Part shown: piece after piece, positions 36,483 to 41,961 of the stretch
Layout of the letters: every line of letters begins with the position of its first letter
How positions within the stretch are numbered: the first letter of the stretch is position 1
Assembly: GCF_002778015.1 (NCBI RefSeq)
Contig: NZ_NJPP01000007.1
Span: 16,938-58,898, forward strand
Length of the DNA stretch: 41,961 bases
Source: Bartonella tribocorum
Lineage (GTDB): Bacteria; Pseudomonadota; Alphaproteobacteria; Rhizobiales; Rhizobiaceae
Reading direction: 5' to 3'
The notes under the pieces: generated by a model
What the model was told of the DNA's origin: nothing
The model's database searches: none
The model's input: only the letters and a program-made list of their open reading frames with translations
Made by a program: the position numbers and the translations under genes

Positions 36483-37148
36483 TTATAAAAGCTGCTTGTT
36501 AAAAAAAACAATAAAAATTCCAAAAATCAAAAGGATGCTAACACACCCTGTGAGGATAATCCATTTGAAATGCTGTATGAGAAAATTCATTGCTTTTTGT
36601 CCAAAATGTTTAATCAGCCACGCGAGAAGATAAAAACGGGCACCTCTGGACAAAATACAAATAAGAATGAAAAGTTCAAGAGGTACACACATTACGCCGG
36701 CCAAAATTGTGACAATCTTGATGGGCGGAAGATGAAAAAAGCCTGATGTTATCAGCAAAATAATTAGAAATTGCAGGGTTGCACTGTTTTTTAAAGCTTC
36801 AAAATTTTCAACTTTACCGTAAAATTCTAAAATGGGTTTGGCAAGGGTGTCATAGGCAAAATGTCCGATAAACCAACCGGCAATGCCTCCTAAAACAGAA
36901 CAGATCGTCGCAATTAAAGCATAGCGATAAACCCGCTTTTTACGGATAAGGAGCAGCGGGATATATAAAACGTCTATGGGAATTGGAAAAACAGAACTTT
37001 CAATAAAGGCAATGAAACCAAGCCAGTGTGGCGCTGTACGCCGATTTGCTAAAGAAATTGTCCAAAGCTTTAATTTGTTTAAGATCATAAGGTTTTTTAT
37101 AAATTTAAGAGGTAAAAACTTTACAAATGAGATTGCTATAAATCCCAT
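36483..37148 (-). CDS. YqaA family (DedA-like) membrane protein
   Basis: The 221-residue protein fits the YqaA branch of the DedA/SNARE-associated family. It shows WTISLANRRTAPHWLGFIAF, the ESSVFPIPIDVLYIPLLL segment, the GGIAGWFIGHFAYDTLAKP segment and the re-entrant-like GFFHLPPIKIVTILAGVM. DedA-family proteins are linked to lipid flipping and envelope homeostasis. Family alignments suggest the true start may be the ATG at 37088 (MILNKLKLW), 20 codons later; neither start has a strong ribosome-binding sequence. It is the upstream gene of the dsbB operon. Confidence 0.82.
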   Translation of the reverse strand: MGFIAISFVKFLPLKFIKNLMILNKLKLWTISLANRRTAPHWLGFIAFIESSVFPIPIDVLYIPLLLIRKKRVYRYALIATICSVLGGIAGWFIGHFAYDTLAKPILEFYGKVENFEALKNSATLQFLIILLITSGFFHLPPIKIVTILAGVMCVPLELFILICILSRGARFYLLAWLIKHFGQKAMNFLIQHFKWIILTGCVSILLIFGIFIVFFNKQLL

Positions 37149-37300
37149 AAAGAAAATATTTCATAAAACAAATAAGAAAATGATAAGAATTCTTAAAAAA
37201 TAAGAAGTCTTCTGTTGACGAATCTATTCTTCTTCATGTAGTGCAAAGGAATAATCGATAAGGCTGTCTTTTATAACAGATTTGTCTTTTATCATACAGT

Positions 37301-37385
37301 GCGGGTGTGGTGGAACTGGTAGACGCGCCAGACTCAAAATCTGGTTCCGAAAGGAGTGTCGGTTCGAGTCCGACCACCCGCACCA
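37301..37385 (+). tRNA. tRNA-Leu (anticodon CAA)
   Basis: The acceptor stem GCGGGTG (37301-37307) pairs with CACCCGC (37375-37381), followed by discriminator A and an encoded CCA. The anticodon arm CCAGA-CTCAAAA-TCTGG gives anticodon CAA, reading UUG. A long variable arm, as in class II tRNAs, and the GGTTCGAGTCC T-arm are present. The D-arm contains TGGTAGACGCG. The total length is 85 nt including CCA. Confidence 0.97.
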
Positions 37386-38458
37386 CTTAATCGATCTCAT
37401 GCGCTGTCACGTGATTTCGTTGTTCATCTTGTTTCATTCATAACGCGTTATTTCTATTCAATTATTTTACCATTTGTGGGCGGTCTTGATATCTGGTGAA
37501 TTTGTCAAAAATGCAATGCAAAAGGTGGTTTAAAAAGTCAGTAGGAAAACAAGAACACGTGATAGATTATCTGCCTTTTTTATAAAAAATTTGCCTAAAG
37601 GTAAATATGCGGATAGAGCCGGATTATGGCTTATCAAAACCGTACCACTTTAGGCCTATTTTCCTTGATCCTGTTGTGTTACATCATATTAATTGAAAAA
37701 TACTGGAATTTTAAAAGAAAGAATCCTAGGCTATTCGTAGTTTCTCATTCAAGATGATAAATTATCATTATAAAATCAATTTGTTAACAATAAATTATAG
37801 CAACACAGATAGCTGATCTCTATGCATCACTCTGCCATTAAAACAGTTGTAAAACATGGTCATTTGAAGTGTGGTGATATAAGGCTAGTCTCCTTGAAAT
37901 GTTCCAGTGTTTTTTCCGTGTATTTAAGTATTTAGGTCAGCTTAAATATTTAGAGCAGGGTTTGTGCATAGTATTTTAAGTTTTAAGTGAAACCCATGAA
38001 ATGGGAAGCCTAGAGGGAAAGTTAGGAGGAATTCACTGAAGCGTTGTTGTTTTTTTAGAAATAAGTGCTTTCCATACTTCGTTTTGGTATTAAAACAGTT
38101 GTAAAATGCTGTTTTTAAAGGCGTTTAGGGCCATGTCGTTACAGAATAAGTAAACGCAAAGGCAGGTGTTGTTATGGCTGTTTTTTGGCAAATCGTTTTG
38201 TAAAAAGCTGGAATATTGCTCCAATTTATCGCGACTCTATGAGCGATTTTATGATTTTGTTGGCCTAACAAAGCTTGTATTTGATGCATGTAAAGTAATA
38301 TCCAACTAGCGAATACATTGGCAGGGTTAAGACACCACATTGAGACAGATGAACCCTATTCGCTGTTGCTTCTTTTGTGTGCTGATTTTGTATGCTAAAT
38401 GGAAGGCATGCGTGTTACATCTCTCTTTAATTGAACCAAGAGCCGGCTTGGGCTAAAA

Positions 38459-38558
38459 GCTGAAAGAGGGACTGGTGCTTAAAGATAGAAAGTTATTGGC
38501 AATTTTAAAGAGAGCATATAGGGCATTTAAGCTTGTGTGGAAATGAATGAGGGCGCCA
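38459..38558. repeat. ~100-bp direct repeat flanking hbp-like gene, left copy
   Basis: The sequence gctgaaagaggg through gagagcatatagggcattt to gaatgagggcgcca recurs at 40516-40614 at about 90 percent identity by eye, in the same orientation. The pair brackets the hbp-like gene and the small ORF at 39987. Confidence 0.9.
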
Positions 38559-38714
38559 ATGGTGTAATGGTAAAGCTCTTATATTTCAAATGCGTTCTAT
38601 AAAAGGGTGAGAGGATAGAAACTTGCTAGAAGCTGGATTGTTGCACAATCCTTTGTTGACAGTTGAGCGCTTGTTTTTAAAAAACTTCGTCTTTTTAAGG
38701 GGAAGAGAGACACA

Positions 38715-38740
38715 AAAAACCCTGTTTTTACAGGGTTTTT
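38715..38740 (-). terminator. Intrinsic terminator of the hbp-like gene
   Basis: AAAAACCCTG and CAGGGTTTTT form a 10-bp stem around TTTTTA. Read on the minus strand it is followed by T's (38719-38714), 28 bp beyond the hbp-like stop. The A/T flanks make it potentially bidirectional. Confidence 0.85.
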
Positions 38741-38767
38741 AAACGTTTAATTTTCTCTTAGAAGATA

Positions 38768-39658
38768 TTAGAACTTATAAGCGATGCCAAGGCGAAAATT
38801 ATGCGTTTTTGTGCCTATTTTAAGGTCATCATTTTCAAATTTCTGTTTTAAAAAATCTGTATAACGATATTCTGTACGCATGATAATGTTGTTTGTCATG
38901 GCAAGATCAAAGCCACCACCAACAGTATAACCAATCATTTTTTTTGTTTTATCGAACACATTGCCAGAAGCTAGTATTGTCGAATCTTTTTGTGATTTTG
39001 TTGAAAGTGATAGGATATATTGCGTCTGTGTGTAAGCGATGCCCCCTGCAATATAAGGCATAAGACGATGGTAAGAAAAACCAATCCGCGCACGTGTTGC
39101 ACCTGTCCATTTTTCTTTCAACGTTACACTGCTTTCAATAATATCACCATAATTAGAGGACGGTTCACCCAGAGTGGCAGGTTTTATCGTAGAAATTCCA
39201 GCTTCTTTAAAGACCGCATTAATGGTGTCTGATTTATCTAGAATTTGCTTTCCGGCGCCCGTTTGGATATTTTTTTTCCAAGACCAGACCATATCCATAT
39301 CAAGACCGATAATAAAGTTATGTCCTAGATCAATATTAGAACCTGCATAAATCCCCCCAGCAAATTCCGATGGCTTTGGTGATAAATCTCTATCAACCCA
39401 AGCCCATTTTCCCTCTTTTGCTTCTGATGCGTAATCTAAAGTGTGTTTACCAGAAATATATCCAATTTGTGCACCAAAATAAGAACCAGTCCAAGAAAAA
39501 GGCGCAGAAACAGTAACCGGTGAAATCCGTGACGATAAATCACTTGGTGCTGAAATACCCAGCCTTGATTGCTGAGAGATTACCGTATCAGCTGCTTGCG
39601 CTGTTAAAGTGGTCATGAAAGTGAAAAGAGATAGTGTAATTAAACGTTTTGTATTCAT
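38768..39658 (-). CDS. Outer-membrane beta-barrel protein, hemin-binding (Hbp/Omp25-31) type
   Basis: The 296-residue precursor has a signal peptide of about 22 residues (cleavage after TAQA), then a variable segment leading into APFSWTGSYFGAQIGY, the start typical of Bartonella Hbp/Pap31 and Brucella Omp25/31 barrels. Alternating strands follow (ARIGFSYHRLMPYIAGGIAY, YTVGGGFDLAMTNNIIMRTEYRY) and the protein ends FRLGIAYKF with the C-terminal Phe used for barrel insertion. Hbp proteins bind heme at the cell surface. Which paralogue (HbpA-E) this is cannot be said. The promoter lies in the A/T-rich region upstream; no clear Irr box is visible. Confidence 0.85.
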   Translation of the reverse strand: MNTKRLITLSLFTFMTTLTAQAADTVISQQSRLGISAPSDLSSRISPVTVSAPFSWTGSYFGAQIGYISGKHTLDYASEAKEGKWAWVDRDLSPKPSEFAGGIYAGSNIDLGHNFIIGLDMDMVWSWKKNIQTGAGKQILDKSDTINAVFKEAGISTIKPATLGEPSSNYGDIIESSVTLKEKWTGATRARIGFSYHRLMPYIAGGIAYTQTQYILSLSTKSQKDSTILASGNVFDKTKKMIGYTVGGGFDLAMTNNIIMRTEYRYTDFLKQKFENDDLKIGTKTHNFRLGIAYKF

Positions 39659-39986
39659 AAAAGATCCCTAATTTATTTAAAATTGCAAATCGCACTATAC
39701 ATAAATTGTTTAATTAAATCTACATTTAATATCATTATGAATACAAAATACTGTGAAGATCTATTGTCATTTCATAATTAAGCGTTTTTTTGAAACGGGT
39801 TTGTCTTGCTGCACTCCCATATAAACCTTAGTTTTAAGGATTTTTTTGGGGGGATATATTTCCTTCATTTTTTTCTCTGTTTAAAAAAATATTTTGTAGA
39901 TAAAAAATAATTTTATTATTTAGTGATCAATGTATTATCCATAACGGTTATTATGTTGATGCTTAATAATATAAATATATTACAAT

Positions 39987-40169
39987 ATGGATGTGCCTTG
40001 TGTTAAAAAAGTGCATGGTGGTTGCTCATATTCTTTGTCAGTCTTCAATATTGTGCGTGCCTTTGTATGGCGAATACTTTTATATGCCGATAGCCTTGAG
40101 GATGTGAGGAAAAGAGCAATTTTTTTTATTTTAAATTATTTTTTATCGATAGGCTATGTTTGCTTGTGA
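39987..40169 (+). CDS. Possible small hypothetical protein
   Basis: A 60-codon frame begins MDVPCVKKVHGGCSYSLSVF, has a hydrophobic C-terminal half (FFILNYFLSIGYVCL) and ends one base before a perfect 10-bp hairpin. It is divergent from the hbp-like gene. No ribosome-binding sequence or family is evident; the hairpin placement is the main support. Confidence 0.3.
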   Translation: MDVPCVKKVHGGCSYSLSVFNIVRAFVWRILLYADSLEDVRKRAIFFILNYFLSIGYVCL

Positions 40170-40170
40170 T

Positions 40171-40193
40171 AATCCAAGCGCATCGCTTGGATT
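40171..40193. terminator. Perfect 10-bp hairpin, possible terminator
   Basis: AATCCAAGCG and CGCTTGGATT flank the triloop CAT, one base after the stop of the 60-codon ORF. There is no strong T-run after it (GATTTGA), so it could be a weak terminator or an mRNA-stabilising hairpin. Confidence 0.5.
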
Positions 40194-40515
40194 GATTTGA
40201 TGACATATAAAAAATGAGAAGAGGCAATATGAAGAATAAAAAGGGGTGAAGGGGAAGAGCATTATTCTATGAGGTTTTTTCATTGATATAAAACGATAAA
40301 CGATTGTAAAACGTTGTAGCCAATAACAGGTTTAGCAACGTTTGGTTCAAAATGTCCTTGGCTTGTGAAAAATGTTACGTTGGTATGATTGCCAAAAACT
40401 TGGGTTGCAACTAGGGTCATGGCTTTACATGGGATAGGGTTAAGTTTGTCAAAAATATTTGCTGGGCATAATAGAAAACCCCAGGTTTATTTTCAGGCAA
40501 GGTGAATTTCCTTAA

Positions 40516-40614
40516 GCTGAAAGGGGGAGAGGGGCTTAAAGATCAAAGGTTATTGGCAATTTTAGAGAGAGCATATAGGGCATTTAAGCTTGTGTGGAAA
40601 TGAATGAGGGTGCC
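40516..40614. repeat. ~100-bp direct repeat flanking hbp-like gene, right copy
   Basis: This matches 38459-38558 in direct orientation. It lies in non-coding DNA with no associated ORF. Confidence 0.9.
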
Positions 40615-41706
40615 ATGATGGGTGGGCCAATGTTGGTTGGGTCATGTTAGATGGATGAACAAGTGCTTAAAATTTATTGTGCACTTTATTTATTGCGCGC
40701 TGTTTTAAAGGGTATTCTTGTGAGGGGGCTGGTTGTTTTTAGCAAAGGAAACTTCAAAGCTTTGCGGGGTGTTGCGTTTTATTTTAACAGCCGTTTCTCC
40801 ATTGAACTTAAAAGAGTGCGTTGAGACTTGTTTTTTGATGAATAAGATGCTGCTCTTTCAAGCTTTTGCATAAAAAATCAATCTTTGCTTTGTTAAATAG
40901 CTTTTGTATCGATGTGTAGAGTTCGATAATTTTGATGAGCCGGTCTTATCTCTCTTCTGTTGGGATAATTTTTGAAAGTGGGAACGCCATTTGAGACGCT
41001 TAAATGAAGAAGCTTAAAGATAAAAAACAATTTTCTACTCATCATTTTTTATTTGATACGCTAATCCCGTAAATTGGGGCCAAGTGATCTTTCTTTGCTA
41101 TGAAAGGGGTTGAGATATGAGGGAGTGAATGCGAGGAATTTAGATATAGGCGTGTGGATGTGTGGGTGTAAATGTGGGGATTTGACATTAGTCGGTGGTT
41201 GTGGTTCTCAAGAAGGTGGGGGAAAGCATTGTTTACAGAGCAGTGCAGGGGGGCGTTTATTATTTTCTGTAAAAATATAAAAGCGTAAAAATGGTGATCT
41301 GTAAAACAAGAATAGGAAGGTCGTAGAGGCTTTATGTGTTGTGGAGGCTTTGGGGTGTGTTGGATTTTTATCATGGCATGAAATGGCGTGAGAGGAATTT
41401 GGGAGAATAAGTCTTGTGAATAATGGGCTGGTTGGGATGAAGAGGCGGGTGTGGATGTGGAGGGTGTGCATGCGAGGGGAGTGGATGTGAGGGTGTGGAT
41501 ACAAGAGATTGTGATACGCAATGCAACCTTTATTGGAAAGTTTAGACACCAGCAATCAACAGCTATCCTAAAAGCAACTAAGCTCCGAACCACCGTCTTC
41601 ACGACAACTACACAAGTTCCCCATCAACAATGATATCGGTAACAATCCGTCACACCACCCCCTCATACCATAGACACCATAGCTCAAATTAACAATACAA
41701 CCCGCA

Positions 41707-41961
41707 ATGGACCTTATCGTGCATCAGCCCAACAGCTGCCGCACAAACAAGATTTCATCAAAAAAACAGTACAAGGTCTTAAAACCAAACCATTTGCCAA
41801 GAGGAAACATCACTTCAAACAATCCGCTTTCTCTTGCAAAACAACTTATTCTTTTGCCCCATTGCTTCTTTTCTCAAAAGAAGAAAAGAATTATGACACA
41901 AGGGGAGGCAGACAAGGGGGAGGCAGATAAGGGGGAGGCAGATAAGGGGGAGGCAGACAAG
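41707..41961 (+). CDS. Partial open frame ending in GEADK repeats, runs off window
   Basis: An ATG at 41707 opens a frame that is uninterrupted to the window end (85 codons so far). An in-frame ATG at 41893 starts MTQGEADKGEADK. The first 60 residues (MDLIVHQPNSCRTNK...) have no recognised motif; the last 20 are pentapeptide repeats GEADK. No strong ribosome-binding sequence is seen before either ATG. It is possibly the N-terminus of a repeat protein; the product is unknown. Confidence 0.35.
   Translation, partial: MDLIVHQPNSCRTNKISSKKQYKVLKPNHLPRGNITSNNPLSLAKQLILLPHCFFSQKKKRIMTQGEADKGEADKGEADKGEADK
41900..41961 (+). repeat. 15-bp tandem repeat at the window edge
   Basis: Four units of ggggaggcagayaag follow each other and continue to the last base, so the array is probably longer than seen. 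In frame they encode GEADK. Confidence 0.9.

Larger units (their letters stand above)
37386..38767. other. Non-coding region between tRNA-Leu and the hbp-like gene
   Basis: No gene is supported. A diverged dispersed-repeat copy is at about 37705-37790, the 18-mer attaaaacagttgtaaaa occurs twice (about 37838 and 38090), and one copy of a ~100-bp repeat lies at 38459-38558. The minus-strand frame at 38125-38340 has no motif I recognise. The hbp terminator is at 38715-38740. Confidence 0.45.
39659..41706. other. Mostly non-coding region right of the hbp-like gene
   Basis: Contents are a possible 60-codon ORF with an adjacent hairpin (39987-40193), the right copy of the ~100-bp repeat (40516-40614), and G/T-rich DNA with ggtgtgg/gatgtgg-type low-complexity at about 41100-41500. 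The 186-codon minus frame at 41042-41602 owes its openness to that skewed composition and shows no motif. Strand composition flips from G/T-rich to A/C-rich at about 41.5 kb. Confidence 0.4.

Noticed and set aside
38125-38340. 71-codon minus-strand ORF
   Set aside because: Could be a decayed fragment, but no family is recognisable and there is no start context.
38553-38600. tRNA-like D-arm sequence (ggtgtaatggtaaagc)
   Set aside because: No acceptor stem, anticodon arm or T-arm can be paired around it.
41042-41602. 186-codon minus-strand ORF
   Set aside because: Its openness follows from G/T-rich plus-strand DNA (few stops on the complement); the translation is His/Thr/Ser/Pro low-complexity with no motif or ribosome-binding site.

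Overview
The window looks like chromosome of an alphaproteobacterium of the genus Bartonella, probably a repeat-rich rodent-associated species. This is inferred from gene order and protein families, not from a search. The supporting signs are low GC, a ruvCAB-ybgC-tolQRAB-pal-cpoB-tilS-ftsH-glmM order as in Rhizobiales, a TrcR (DUF1013) protein, a RepABC-type RepC, an MbfA-type iron exporter, an outer-membrane protein of the Bartonella hemin-binding (Hbp) type, and long G/T-rich non-coding stretches full of decayed repeats.

Layout. 1-1.75 kb is non-coding. 1.75-4.6 kb holds ruvC-ruvA-ruvB and ybgC (Holliday-junction processing, thioesterase). 5.8-9.7 kb is tolQ-tolR-tolA-tolB. 9.7-13.1 kb separates tolB from pal and carries yebC (minus strand), trcR and two copies of a ~155-bp dispersed repeat. 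13.1-21.3 kb is pal, cpoB/ybgF, tilS, ftsH and glmM. TolA, CpoB and, unexpectedly, TilS each contain an in-frame tandem repeat.

21.8-27.1 kb is an accessory island derived from a plasmid or mobile element. It contains an orphan frameshifted repC, a palindrome-rich segment, a 49-codon ORF, a Cap12-type TIR-like gene whose expected catalytic Glu reads as Lys, a hipBA toxin-antitoxin pair, and a serine recombinase followed by a short second repC-like fragment. 27.1-27.9 kb is a minus-strand pair: a DUF883/ElaB-like protein and a small YqjE-like membrane protein. 28.9-30.4 kb is exbB-exbD, with the 3' end of exbD duplicated in tandem.

30.9-35.9 kb is a recombination-scarred region. It has intact dut and an intact mbfA-like gene, with decayed copies of both beside them, bounded by copies of a dispersed repeat. 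A perfect 17-bp Irr-box-like palindrome sits just upstream of mbfA. 35.9-37.4 kb carries dsbB, a yqaA/DedA-like gene and tRNA-Leu(CAA). 38.8-39.7 kb is an Hbp-like outer-membrane protein gene flanked by ~100-bp direct repeats. The remainder is mostly non-coding; its last 250 bp hold an open frame ending in GEADK pentapeptide repeats that runs off the window.

Functional threads: envelope maintenance (Tol-Pal, FtsH, GlmM, DsbB), iron/heme handling (ExbBD, MbfA-like exporter, Hbp-like protein), and a small defence/stability island (TIR-like, HipBA, recombinase, RepC relic).
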